7,176 nt of DNA from Micrococcaceae bacterium UBA6021 (GTDB lineage: Bacteria > Actinomycetota > Actinomycetes > Actinomycetales > Micrococcaceae). Shown here piece by piece: positions 1 through 5,995 of the stretch. The notes under the pieces were generated by a model. That model was not told where the DNA came from. It searched no databases and was given only the letters and a program-made list of their open reading frames with translations. A program made the translations under genes and the position numbers. Location of the stretch: assembly GCA_002427975.1 (NCBI GenBank), contig DIZT01000132.1:1-7176 (forward strand), read 5' to 3'. How positions within the stretch are numbered: the first letter of the stretch is position 1; each line of letters starts with the position of its first letter.

Positions 1-252
1 CCTGATCCCGGTGCCCAACTAGGTAGCAGTAGGTGTCGTTATGCCCCCTCAAAACGACGATTTCACAACGTTAAATGCGAGTTGGGCACCGAACAGAAAG
101 TGGGCGTCACCGTTTACTCGGCAGGCACCAAACCGGGCAGCTTCCTCAACAACCAGGCCGTGGAATCCCTGAACGAACTCCGTATGCGCCTCGTCCGCGA
201 CGACATCAACACCCGCGTACGGAAGCTCTACGCAGAACTCACAGGGAATTGA
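1..252 (+). pseudogene. Degraded 3' remnant of an arsenate reductase (arsC-like, LMW-phosphatase fold), 5' part missing
   Basis: One frame is open from base 1 to the TGA at 250-252, but only about 91-249 has gene-like codon use; the part before it is the palindromic element. The conserved-looking peptide has VTVYSAGTKPGSFLN followed by QAVESLNE, which resembles the strand and loop after the catalytic segment in low-molecular-weight-phosphatase-type arsenate reductases. It ends with RMRLVRDDINTRVRKLYAEL, which resembles the C-terminal helix of corynebacterial mycothiol-dependent enzymes of about 130 residues. From family memory, these two blocks should be separated by roughly 60-70 residues, but here they are joined directly. 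The N-terminal Cys-containing phosphate loop is also absent. It therefore looks like a remnant with an in-frame internal deletion and a lost 5' end, and should be inactive as a reductase. There is no convincing start or ribosome site. A small expressed protein starting at GTG 100 cannot be excluded. Confidence 0.5.
9..91. repeat. Palindromic element with perfect 12-bp terminal inverted repeats
   Basis: The left arm at 9-20 (CGGTGCCCAACT) is the exact reverse complement of the right arm at 80-91. Inside, GTCGTT at 35-40 pairs with AACGAC at 53-58 around a short C-rich loop, so the element can fold as a two-tiered hairpin with an unpaired or asymmetric middle (21-34 and 59-79). The A/T-richer stretch at 59-76 contrasts with the GC-rich coding sequence that begins at once on its right. 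The size and ends suggest a dispersed palindromic repeat or a MITE-like element. No transposase is present, and no target-site duplication is obvious (CCC on the left, GAA on the right). Only one copy lies in this window, so repetitiveness is inferred. It could instead be a structured RNA element or a terminator. Confidence 0.6.
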
Positions 253-253
253 G

Positions 254-284
254 CGGGTCCAAAACCCGGTGCTGTTTGTATTGT
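254..284 (+). terminator. Weak possible terminator after the arsC-like remnant
   Basis: A 5-bp stem (CGGGT 254-258 with ACCCG 264-268, loop CCAAA) begins one base after the stop codon and is followed by a T-rich stretch at 271-284. The stem is short, so a chance match is possible. Confidence 0.25.
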
Positions 285-331
285 TGAGCACGTCCGGCGC
301 CATCACTTAGCGCTCGCAGTGCCCGTGCGGA

Positions 332-344
332 TACGGTAGATACA
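332..344 (+). promoter_or_regulatory. Predicted leaderless promoter of the citE-like gene (-10 TACGGT)
   Basis: TACGGT at 332-337 fits the actinobacterial TAnnnT -10 box and ends 6 nt before the ATG, which puts the expected transcription start on the A of the ATG at 344. No Shine-Dalgarno sequence lies just upstream, as expected for a leaderless mRNA. The -35 region is not recognisable. Confidence 0.55.
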
Positions 345-1207
345 TGACGTCAACCACCGCCACCGAGACCGTACGGCCCGAACGCAACATCCCCGCAGAA
401 ATCGCCCGTTCGTGGCTTCTGGTCAACGCCATGAAAACCGAACTGTTTGACCAGTCGGCTGTTTCGCGCGCTGACTCGATCGTCCTGGACATCGAAGACG
501 CCGTGGACCCGTCGCAAAAGGACCTGGCCCGTGGCCACGTGGTTGACTGGCTCAGCGGCGGCGGCAAGGCCTGGGTCCGCATCAACGATGCCACCAGCCC
601 GTTCTGGGCCGATGACCTGGCCGGACTTCGCGGCACCCCGGGACTGCTCGGCGTGATGCTCGCCAAAACCGAATCAGCTGACCAGGTGACCGAAAGCTTC
701 CACCGGATGGACGGCAAGACGCCGGTCATCCCGCTCGTGGAATCCGCGCTCGGCATCGAGGAAGCCAACAACATCGCCAAAGCCCAGGGTGCGTTCCGCC
801 TGGCCTTCGGTTCCGGCGACTTCCGCCGCGACACCGGCATGGCGGCCACCCCCGAGGCCATGGCCTACCCGCGTGCGAAACTGGTGGTCGCCAGCCGCGT
901 CGGCAACCTGCCGGGCCCCATCGACGGCCCCACCGTCGGCACCAACCACCCCATCCTGCGCGAGCAGACCGGCATCACCGTGATGATGGGGATGACCGGC
1001 AAGCTGTGCCTGGCCATCGATCAGACCCACGTCATCAACGAGGTCATCAGCCCCACCCCGTCAGACGTCGCCTGGGCCACGGACTTTATGTCCGACTTCG
1101 AAGCCAACGGCCGCGTCATCCGTGACGGCTCCGACCTGCCCCGCCTGGGCCGCGCGGAGAAGATCATGAAGCTCGCGGTGGCGTTCGGCGTGCAGCCGGC
1201 GCTGTAG
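344..1207 (+). CDS. HpcH/HpaI aldolase / citrate lyase beta-like (CitE-like) family protein
   Basis: This 287-residue protein is a probable cytoplasmic Mg-dependent C-C lyase or aldolase of the pyruvate/PEP-binding TIM-barrel superfamily, which cleaves (or condenses) CoA thioesters or hydroxy-dicarboxylates. Visible family marks are the VLDIEDAV strand (residues 47-54), Arg79 in WVRIN, Glu133 in PLVES and Asp159 in the FGSGDF loop. Glu133 and Asp159 are at the positions expected to bind the metal, and Arg79 at the position that contacts the substrate carboxylate. The length is normal for stand-alone CitE-like proteins. No citD, citF or citC genes are nearby, so it should not be called a citrate lyase subunit; malyl-, citramalyl- or hydroxyacyl-CoA lyase activities are all possible. 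The ATG at 344 is supported by the -10 box 6 nt upstream. The gene appears monocistronic, with a strong hairpin 9 bp after the stop. Confidence 0.85.
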   Translation: MTSTTATETVRPERNIPAEIARSWLLVNAMKTELFDQSAVSRADSIVLDIEDAVDPSQKDLARGHVVDWLSGGGKAWVRINDATSPFWADDLAGLRGTPGLLGVMLAKTESADQVTESFHRMDGKTPVIPLVESALGIEEANNIAKAQGAFRLAFGSGDFRRDTGMAATPEAMAYPRAKLVVASRVGNLPGPIDGPTVGTNHPILREQTGITVMMGMTGKLCLAIDQTHVINEVISPTPSDVAWATDFMSDFEANGRVIRDGSDLPRLGRAEKIMKLAVAFGVQPAL

Positions 1208-1216
1208 ACCTTTGAC

Positions 1217-1240
1217 CGGCGGCCCGGCTCCGGGCCGCCG
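1217..1240 (+). terminator. GC-rich hairpin terminator after the citE-like gene
   Basis: A perfect 10-bp stem (CGGCGGCCCG at 1217-1226 with CGGGCCGCCG at 1231-1240) closes a GCTC tetraloop 9 bp after the stop codon. There is no immediate T-run; a TCTTTT tract lies about 25 nt further on at 1264-1269. This fits the U-poor terminators common in high-GC actinobacteria. It also separates the gene from the next promoter. Confidence 0.6.
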
Positions 1241-1290
1241 CCAGGCCGGCCCTTCAGGACTCCTCTTTTAGCCGCGCCGCAACGCACCAG

Positions 1291-1303
1291 TAGACTGGCA
1301 AGG
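1291..1303 (+). promoter_or_regulatory. Predicted leaderless promoter of the small membrane-protein gene (-10 TAGACT)
   Basis: TAGACT at 1291-1296 ends 6 nt before the GTG at 1303, the same geometry as at 332-344. The transcription start is predicted at the G of GTG. The intervening GGCAAG is too close to the start and too weak to act as a ribosome site. Confidence 0.6.
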
Positions 1304-1527
1304 TGTTGAACGAATTCTGGGCCACCGCGTCCACCGCCTACAAAACGCTGGTTTTCAGCGCCATGGGGCTCATCGCCGTCGGGATCACCCTCACCGTCGT
1401 GGCAAACACCTCCCAGAACCAGGGTCTTGCCATGGCCTCACTGGCAGTGATCGGGGCGGGCCTCGTGCTGCACGTGGCGGGCCTGGTGTACCGCGGGCAG
1501 CAGATCCGCAAGAGCTACAAGAAGTAG
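1303..1527 (+). CDS. Small two-helix membrane protein, possibly DUF3188 family
   Basis: The 74-residue protein has two hydrophobic helices, roughly residues 15-36 and 42-63. They are separated by a short polar turn (NTSQNQG), and a basic tail (RGQQIRKSYKK) follows. By the positive-inside rule both ends should face the cytoplasm, with the turn outside. Size, topology and an actinobacterial context fit the DUF3188-type proteins of unknown function; this family name is from memory and was not searched. The GTG start is supported by the -10 box exactly 6 nt upstream. The gene stands alone between a terminator and a convergent gene, so context gives no clue to its role. It ends 28 bp before the stop of the opposing SulP gene, and no clear bidirectional terminator is visible in that gap. 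Confidence 0.75.
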   Translation: MLNEFWATASTAYKTLVFSAMGLIAVGITLTVVANTSQNQGLAMASLAVIGAGLVLHVAGLVYRGQQIRKSYKK

Positions 1528-1555
1528 CCTGCTCCAGCCGGGCCGCAGTGCACCG

Positions 1556-3220
1556 TTACGTCGCCGTCTTCCTGGCCTCTTCGTTTCTGCGCACGTGGCT
1601 CCTGGCGTGTTCAACGGCTGGCTCCAGTTCTGCGAACAGATGCTTATGGTGCCGGAGGGACCTGATGACCCCGACGTTCGTGACCAGGGACAGGTGTTCG
1701 TCCTGGACGCCCTTGATCAGCACCGTGATGCCGCGCAGCTCCAGTGCCGAGACAACATCCACCAAGGCGTGCGCCCCCGTAGCATCCAGCATTCTGAGCT
1801 GTGACAACCTGATGATTGCGACCTCTATGTCCCGGACCTGGCTGATCTCCTGCAGAACGCGCTCCGCTGCTCCGAAGAACATAGCGCCGTCCAGGGTGAA
1901 CACCGCGATGTGCTGATCGCCGTCCGTTGGTGGTCCTTGGATCTCCTCGCGCCGCACACCTGTCAGGGACGCCACCTTGCGCAGCGTCAATACTGCGGCT
2001 GCAGCGAGACCAATCTGAATGGCGACGATCAGGTCGAAGGTGACGGTGATGATGGCTGTGATGACGAACACGGCGGCATCTGAACGGGTGGAGCGCAGGA
2101 TCGCTGACATGGTCCGTGTCGACACCATCCGTGCCGCCGTGACCATGAGGATCCCGCCCAGCGCCGCCAGCGGTATCCGCCCAACCAGACCGGCAGCGAG
2201 GTAAATTATGGCCAGCAGCACGAATGCGTGGACGATGGCCGACATACGCGTCCGGGCACCGGAACGAACATTGACTGCTGTACGGGCGATTGCGCCCGTG
2301 GCAGGCATGCCCCCGAAGAATCCGGCGGCGATGGAGGCCAGGCCCTGCCCCGTGAGTTCGCGGTCCGGGTTGTAGGGGCCGGCGGGCCTGCCGTCTGGCC
2401 CCTTCAGGCCTGTGGCGACGCGGGCGGACAAGAGGGACTCGATGGCAGCCAGTGCGGCCACGGCCAGGGCAGGCATGAGGAGGCTTCCGAGGGAGGCCGG
2501 GTCAATGGACGGCAAGCCGGGCGCCGGAAGGGAATGCGGTAGGCTGCCGATGCGCGGGATATCCAGGCCGAGTAGCTCGGTGGCCGCGGTAGCCACGACA
2601 ACCGCGATCAGGCTCGCCGGGAGTGCCCTGTGGAGCCGCGGAACGGCGAGCATGATTCCGGCCACCACTGTGACAACGGCCAGTGTCTGCAGGACGGCCG
2701 GGCTGCGGGCATGGGAGCCGGCTTCGAAGGCGGCCAGAAGGGTATTGTGGCCCGGTATGGCGGCCGTGCCGGTGGCCAAGGGAACCTGCTGCAGGAAGAT
2801 GATGGCGGCGATGCCGAGGGTGAACCCTTCAACTACCGGCCAGGGGATGAGGGAGACCGCCCGGCCCAGGCGGCTGAGGCCCAGGACGCAGACTATGATC
2901 CCGGCCATGATGGACACAACGGCCACGCTTCCCGCTCCGTGGGTGGCCACGATGGGGGCCAGCACCACCACCATGGCGCCGGTCGGTCCGGAAACCTGCA
3001 CGTTGGACCCGCCCATCACGGCGGCCACCAGGCCTGCCACCACGGCGGTGATCAGGCCGGCTTCGGCGCCGACCCCGGAACTGACGCCGAAGGCCAAGGC
3101 CAGCGGCAGCGCAACAATCCCCACCGTGGCGCCGGCCAGCAGGTCACCTTTCCACGAGGATCCCAGTGCGGAGTAATCGGCCCACGCTGGCAGGAACCGG
3201 CGGAAAAAGGCCATATTCAC
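1556..3220 (-). CDS. SulP/SLC26-family anion permease with C-terminal STAS domain
   Basis: This 554-residue inner-membrane transporter is expected to import an anion such as sulfate or bicarbonate with H+ or Na+; the substrate cannot be read from sequence. The SulP core (about residues 25-415) has ALPLALAFG (37-45), the TM3 substrate-site segment GGSNVQVSGPTGAM (70-83), ESLLSARVA (261-269), RELTGQGLA (287-295) and the TM8 loop GGMPATGAIARTA (303-315). A cytoplasmic STAS domain covers about 437-535; the site equivalent to the phosphorylatable DSxG loop of anti-sigma antagonists reads DATG (479-482). A short basic tail (HVRRNEEARK) follows. The GTG start at 3220 overlaps the arsR stop as GTGA and has GGAG 8 nt upstream, so translational coupling is likely. 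ATG at 3214 is an alternative, with worse spacing. Transcription should come from the arsR promoter. Confidence 0.9.
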   Translation of the reverse strand: MNMAFFRRFLPAWADYSALGSSWKGDLLAGATVGIVALPLALAFGVSSGVGAEAGLITAVVAGLVAAVMGGSNVQVSGPTGAMVVVLAPIVATHGAGSVAVVSIMAGIIVCVLGLSRLGRAVSLIPWPVVEGFTLGIAAIIFLQQVPLATGTAAIPGHNTLLAAFEAGSHARSPAVLQTLAVVTVVAGIMLAVPRLHRALPASLIAVVVATAATELLGLDIPRIGSLPHSLPAPGLPSIDPASLGSLLMPALAVAALAAIESLLSARVATGLKGPDGRPAGPYNPDRELTGQGLASIAAGFFGGMPATGAIARTAVNVRSGARTRMSAIVHAFVLLAIIYLAAGLVGRIPLAALGGILMVTAARMVSTRTMSAILRSTRSDAAVFVITAIITVTFDLIVAIQIGLAAAAVLTLRKVASLTGVRREEIQGPPTDGDQHIAVFTLDGAMFFGAAERVLQEISQVRDIEVAIIRLSQLRMLDATGAHALVDVVSALELRGITVLIKGVQDEHLSLVTNVGVIRSLRHHKHLFAELEPAVEHARSHVRRNEEARKTAT

Positions 3221-3633
3221 GATGCGTACTCCGTCGGCGCGTCCTTGGACGACGGCTTATCCGGCGCCGGGCCCGCGACGACGCCCGGCAGTTGCTGGGC
3301 CAACTGCAGCTGTTCGTGCGACTCGGCCAGGCTGTCCAGCAGGACAGTGCGGGCGATGGCCAGGAGTTCGGAAATGAGCGGATGCGCCAGGCTGTAGTTC
3401 ACTGAGTTGGCGGTCCGGGACGACGTGACCACCTTGTGCCTGCGCAGGGTGGCCAGATGCTGTGAAAGGTGGGAAGCTTCCAGCCCCGTTTCCGCCAGGA
3501 GATAACTCACGGGCGCCGTGGTGTCGGGTGCTGCCGCCAGCAATTCGAGGACCCTGATCCGGGCCGGGTGGGCCAGTCCCTTGAAAAGGTTGGCCTTGAT
3601 CTCGTACAGCGGTGCTTGGTTGGCTGAAAACAA
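3217..3633 (-). CDS. ArsR/SmtB-family winged-helix transcriptional repressor
   Basis: The 138-residue protein has a complete ArsR-type winged helix: ALxHPARIRVLELL-like helices (about 20-33), a helix-turn-helix at about 41-66 with recognition helix LEASHLSQHLATLRRH, and a wing to about residue 82. It has no cysteine, so it lacks the classic ELCVC metal site and any persulfide or thiol switch. The C-terminal extension (about 108-138, Q-, A- and P-rich) looks disordered. The TTG start at 3633 is the only one that keeps the whole domain, because an in-frame TAA lies two codons upstream; no good Shine-Dalgarno is visible. Its overlap with the sulP start shows that it is the first gene of a two-gene operon. 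It probably represses itself and the permease through the palindrome at 3663-3678. The inducer is unknown. Confidence 0.88.
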   Translation of the reverse strand: MFSANQAPLYEIKANLFKGLAHPARIRVLELLAAAPDTTAPVSYLLAETGLEASHLSQHLATLRRHKVVTSSRTANSVNYSLAHPLISELLAIARTVLLDSLAESHEQLQLAQQLPGVVAGPAPDKPSSKDAPTEYAS

Positions 3634-3662
3634 GGCTTACTTGCCATTCTCGAATTGACGAA

Positions 3663-3678
3663 ATGATGGATTCATCAT
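3663..3678. promoter_or_regulatory. Probable ArsR operator (ATGATG-N4-CATCAT palindrome)
   Basis: Perfect 6-bp arms, ATGATG at 3663-3668 and CATCAT at 3673-3678, are separated by GATT in an AT-rich island within GC-rich DNA. The site overlaps the predicted arsR -10 box, where a repressor would block RNA polymerase. ArsR-family operators are typically AT-rich imperfect palindromes of this kind with ATCAT-like arms. Confidence 0.5.
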
Positions 3679-3704
3679 ATCAGCAACGGCTCGCCGCATG
3701 TCAT
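3667..3704 (-). promoter_or_regulatory. Predicted arsR-sulP promoter
   Basis: On the minus strand TATGAT (3679-3674) matches the -10 consensus (TATAAT) at 5 of 6 positions. ATGACA (3704-3699) matches TTGACA at 5 of 6 and lies 19 nt upstream, slightly longer than optimal. Transcription would start near 3667, giving a leader of about 34 nt before the TTG. This is the only promoter in the window with a good -35. Confidence 0.5.
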
Positions 3705-3756
3705 CCCGGACGCCGGACGTGCGACACCGCTGCTGCAGTCCAGGCAGGCGGGCCGA

Positions 3757-3770
3757 TAGGCTTGAGGCCA
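3757..3770 (+). promoter_or_regulatory. Predicted leaderless promoter of hadA (-10 TAGGCT)
   Basis: TAGGCT at 3757-3762 ends 7 nt before the ATG at 3770, one base more than at the other leaderless starts in the window. No convincing -35 and no ribosome site are visible. The position is divergent from the arsR promoter, with about 80 bp between the two -10 boxes. Confidence 0.5.
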
Positions 3771-4237
3771 TGACTATCAATCCGGACCTGCAGGGCCGCA
3801 GCTACCCTGCCGCAGAGGTGTACGACGTCGGCCGCGAGAAAATCCGCGAGTTCGCCCGCGCGGTTAAGGCCACGCACCCAGCCCACTTCGACGTCGAGGC
3901 CGCCAAGGCCCTGGGGCACACCGACCTCGTGGCACCGCCCACGTTCGCCATCATCATCGCCCAGCGTGCCGATGCGCAGCTGATCGAGGATCCGGATGCC
4001 GGCATCGACTTCTCCCGCGTGGTCCACGCCGACCAGCGCTTCATCCACCACCGCCCGATTTTTGCCGGCGACAGGCTTGTGGCCGAACTGCACGTTGACG
4101 GTGTCCGCGCCATGGGCGGCGGCGCCATGATCACCACCCGCGCCGAGATTTTCGCCCTGACCGACGGCGGCAACGAGTCGCGCGAGTCAGTCGCCACCAC
4201 CACGTCATCCATCCTCGTCCGCGGAGAGGGACAATAA
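3770..4237 (+). CDS. hadA: HadA-like MaoC-family (R)-3-hydroxyacyl-ACP dehydratase subunit
   Basis: The 155-residue protein matches the UPF0336/FAS1-like dehydratase N-terminal family: GRSYPAAEVYDVGREKIREFARAV at the N terminus, THPAHFD (35-41) and APPTFAIII (55-63), then a hot-dog beta core. In the known mycobacterial system HadA pairs with catalytic HadB, and HadA mainly shapes the acyl-chain channel; this protein likewise lacks the D-x-N-P-x-H hydratase motif. The expected role is dehydration of 3-hydroxyacyl-ACP in FAS-II elongation together with HadB, in the cytoplasm. Arthrobacter-type organisms have no mycolic acids, so a housekeeping role in place of FabZ/FabA is the likelier reading. 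The ATG at 3770 is chosen because family similarity starts there and a -10 box lies just upstream. An in-frame ATG at 3698 would add an Arg/Cys-rich stretch unlike the family. hadB starts 2 bp after the stop. Confidence 0.88.
   Translation: MTINPDLQGRSYPAAEVYDVGREKIREFARAVKATHPAHFDVEAAKALGHTDLVAPPTFAIIIAQRADAQLIEDPDAGIDFSRVVHADQRFIHHRPIFAGDRLVAELHVDGVRAMGGGAMITTRAEIFALTDGGNESRESVATTTSSILVRGEGQ
4223..4230 (+). promoter_or_regulatory. Shine-Dalgarno of hadB
   Basis: GGAGAGGG at 4223-4230 lies inside the end of hadA; its GAGGG core is 9 nt from the hadB ATG. This operon-internal gene has a ribosome site, whereas the promoter-proximal genes in the window do not. Confidence 0.65.
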
Positions 4238-4239
4238 CC

Positions 4240-4677
4240 ATGAGCCCCAGCTTCCACGAACTCACCGCCGGCCAGGACATCGGCAGCCGCACCATCGAGG
4301 TCACCCGCACCGACCTGGTCAAGTACGCCGGCGCCTCCGGCGACTTCAACCCCATCCACTGGAACGAAGCCTTCGCCACCGGCGTGGAACTGCCCGGCGT
4401 CATCGCCCACGGCATGTTCACCATGGGTGCCGCCGTGCAGCTGGTGACCGACTGGGCAAGCGACCCCGCCGCCGTCGTCGACTTCCAGACCCGCTTCACC
4501 AAACCGGTCCTGGTCACGGACACCACAGGAACCCTGGAACCCGGGGCCACCATCGAGGTCAGCGGCGCCATTGGAAAGCTCGACGCCGACTCGGGCACCG
4601 CCCGGGTGGACCTCACCGTGGTTGCTGCCGGCCAAAAAGTGCTGATGAAGGCTCAGGCCGTCGTCAGGCTGTCCTGA
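4240..4677 (+). CDS. hadB: HadB-like MaoC-family (R)-3-hydroxyacyl-ACP dehydratase, catalytic subunit
   Basis: The 145-residue single hot-dog protein carries the full R-specific hydratase motif YAGASGDFNPIHWNEAFA, with Asp35 and His40 as the catalytic pair, followed by the conserved LPGVIAHGMFTMG helix (51-63). The length equals that of mycobacterial HadB. With HadA it should form a heterodimer that removes water from 3-hydroxyacyl-ACP to give trans-2-enoyl-ACP during fatty-acid elongation. It lies 2 bp after hadA with a good ribosome site, so equal co-expression is expected. The C-terminal half (FQTRFTKPVLV, then VDLTVVAAGQKVLMKAQAVVRL) is the usual strand-rich end of the fold. A role in CoA-linked rather than ACP-linked dehydration cannot be ruled out from sequence. 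Confidence 0.9.
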   Translation: MSPSFHELTAGQDIGSRTIEVTRTDLVKYAGASGDFNPIHWNEAFATGVELPGVIAHGMFTMGAAVQLVTDWASDPAAVVDFQTRFTKPVLVTDTTGTLEPGATIEVSGAIGKLDADSGTARVDLTVVAAGQKVLMKAQAVVRLS

Positions 4678-4691
4678 GCCGCCACGATCAA

Positions 4692-5969
4692 TTGACCGCC
4701 AACACAACCGCCGCAGCCCAGGTCACGGCCTGGCGCAATGCTGTGGTGGTTGCCTACGGCGCCAGCGGACTGGCCTTCGCCTCTTGGGTGTCCCGCCTCC
4801 CGGCGATCCGCGACGGGCTGGAGCTGACCCCCGGCAACGTCGGGTTACTGCTGCTGTGCATGACTCTTGGATCCTTCGTCTCGGTCTCCGCCTCGGGGTT
4901 GATCGTTCTCCGGCTGGGCTCCAAGCGGACCATCCGCGCTGGCGCCATCATGGTGGGCTGCGGCCTGGCCATTGCCGGATTCGGAACGTCGGTCCTGGCC
5001 ACGCCTGTCGCGGTGGCCGTGGGCCTGGCCGTCATCGGGCTGGGCACCGCCAGCTGGAATACCGCCTCCAACGTCGAGGGTGCCGCGGTGGAACGCGCGG
5101 TGGGCCGGCACATCATGCCCCGCCTGCATGGGTCCTTCAGCCTGGGAACCGTGGCCGGTGCCGGACTTGGGGCATGGGCCGCCGCGGCGTCCGTCCCGGT
5201 GTTCTGGCACCTGGCCGCGGCCGGCGTCGTGGTGGCCGTTTCGGTGACGACGGCGGCAGCGTGGTTCCGCGCGGATGTCACCCCTCTTCCGCCCGAACGG
5301 TCCGTCAAGCCAACCGGCACCAATACCTTCGAGGACCCCTCCACCGGGCCCATCCCCATCGTGCGGCAGACTGACGCGATCCTCGAGCAGCCGCTGGACA
5401 ACAAGCGCAAGATCGCCGATGCCTGGCGGGACCGGCGGACCCTGCTGCTCGGGGTCCTGGTCCTGGGCCTTGCCCTGGCCGAAGGTGCCGCGGGGGACTG
5501 GGTGGCGTTGGCCCTCGCGGATGGGCACGGCCAGACCGACGCTGCCGGAGCCGCCGGCTACGGGCTCTTCGTCACGTTCATGACCATCGGGCGCTTCGCC
5601 GGCACGGTGGTCCTGGACCGCTTCGGCCGTGTCCCGGTGATGCGCTGGTGCGCCGCGATGGCGGTCTTCGGGCTCGGCCTGTTTGTGTTCGCCCCGGTGC
5701 CGTGGCTGGCGTTCGTGGCCCTGGCCATCTGGGGGCTCGGCGCATCCCTGGGCTTCCCGGTGGGCATGTCCGCCGCGGCCGATGTTCCCGCCAAGGCTGC
5801 CGCGCGCGTCTCCGTCGTGTCCACCATCGGCTACGGCGCGTTCCTGTGCGGCCCGCCGCTGCTGGGCCTGCTGGCCGAGCATGTGGGCATCCTGCACTCG
5901 CTGCTGGCCGTGATGGTGATGCTGGTGGTCAGCTTCCTGCTCTCGCCGGTGGCCCGGAAAGTTGCATAG
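4692..5969 (+). CDS. Major facilitator superfamily permease, YbjJ-like
   Basis: The 425-residue inner-membrane protein has about 12 predicted helices in two halves. TM1 begins near residue 17, and a polar cytoplasmic loop of about 58 residues (192-249, containing KPTGTNTFEDPSTGP) links TM6 and TM7. MFS loop motifs are visible: LRLGSKRTIRAG after TM2 and the pseudo-repeat LDRFGRVPVMRW between later helices. SRLPAIRDGLELTPGNVGLLLL and the N-V-E-G-AAVERAVGR segment recall E. coli YbjJ-type transporters; the substrate is unknown. The TTG at 4692 is the best start, as no in-frame ATG or GTG lies nearby before TM1, but there is no clear Shine-Dalgarno, so the start is uncertain. It begins 14 bp after hadB with no terminator or promoter between, so it is probably the third gene of the hadAB transcript. 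It ends 25 bp before murB. Confidence 0.85.
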   Translation: MTANTTAAAQVTAWRNAVVVAYGASGLAFASWVSRLPAIRDGLELTPGNVGLLLLCMTLGSFVSVSASGLIVLRLGSKRTIRAGAIMVGCGLAIAGFGTSVLATPVAVAVGLAVIGLGTASWNTASNVEGAAVERAVGRHIMPRLHGSFSLGTVAGAGLGAWAAAASVPVFWHLAAAGVVVAVSVTTAAAWFRADVTPLPPERSVKPTGTNTFEDPSTGPIPIVRQTDAILEQPLDNKRKIADAWRDRRTLLLGVLVLGLALAEGAAGDWVALALADGHGQTDAAGAAGYGLFVTFMTIGRFAGTVVLDRFGRVPVMRWCAAMAVFGLGLFVFAPVPWLAFVALAIWGLGASLGFPVGMSAAADVPAKAAARVSVVSTIGYGAFLCGPPLLGLLAEHVGILHSLLAVMVMLVVSFLLSPVARKVA

Positions 5970-5970
5970 T

Positions 5971-5995
5971 GTTGGCCTAAGTTAGTCTAAGTTGG
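5971..5995 (+). repeat. 10-bp-spaced near-repeats and TTAGTCTAA palindrome over the murB promoter
   Basis: GTTGG, GTTAG and GTTGG recur at 5971, 5981 and 5991, and CTAAGTT occurs at 5977-5983 and again at 5987-5993, a period of one helical turn. The centre TTAGTCTAA (5982-5990) is a perfect odd palindrome covering the -10 box. It resembles the core of a DtxR/IdeR iron box but matches only 12 of 19 consensus positions by my count, so a regulator site is speculative. Confidence 0.4.
5983..5995 (+). promoter_or_regulatory. Predicted leaderless promoter of murB (-10 TAGTCT)
   Basis: TAGTCT at 5983-5988 ends 6 nt before GTG 5995, predicting a start on the G of GTG. The box lies in the gap of 25 bp after the MFS gene, so murB can be transcribed separately. 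TTGCAT at 5962-5967 is a possible but poorly spaced -35 (15 nt). Confidence 0.55.

Noticed and set aside
49..306. Minus-strand open frame over the palindrome and the arsC-like remnant
   Set aside because: It has no family resemblance, and it is antisense to the frame that shows conserved arsenate-reductase blocks.
344..1207. Naming the lyase gene citE as a citrate lyase subunit
   Set aside because: No citD, citF, citC or citrate transporter genes are present, and stand-alone CitE-like proteins have various other reactions.
2412..3397. Plus-strand open frames of about 255 codons over sulP and arsR
   Set aside because: Their compositions (Ala/Thr/Met/Pro- or Gly/His-rich) match no fold, and the minus strand carries well-recognised SulP and ArsR proteins.
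91..3633. An arsenic-resistance operon joining the arsC-like remnant with the ArsR gene
   Set aside because: They lie about 3 kb apart on opposite strands with unrelated genes between, and the ArsR protein has no cysteines for arsenite binding.
3698..3769. Upstream ATG extending hadA by 24 codons
   Set aside because: The added Arg/Cys-rich residues are unlike the family N-terminus, and the segment contains the predicted hadA -10 box and the edge of the divergent arsR promoter.
4845..5897. Long minus-strand open frame (350 codons) opposite the MFS gene
   Set aside because: It is His-, Gly-, Arg- and Gln-rich low-complexity sequence typical of the antisense frame of a high-GC gene, and the opposite strand encodes a clear 12-helix transporter.
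5992..5994. TTG at 5992 as the murB start
   Set aside because: GTG 5995 fits the 6-nt spacing from the -10 box seen at other starts; the change is one residue only.
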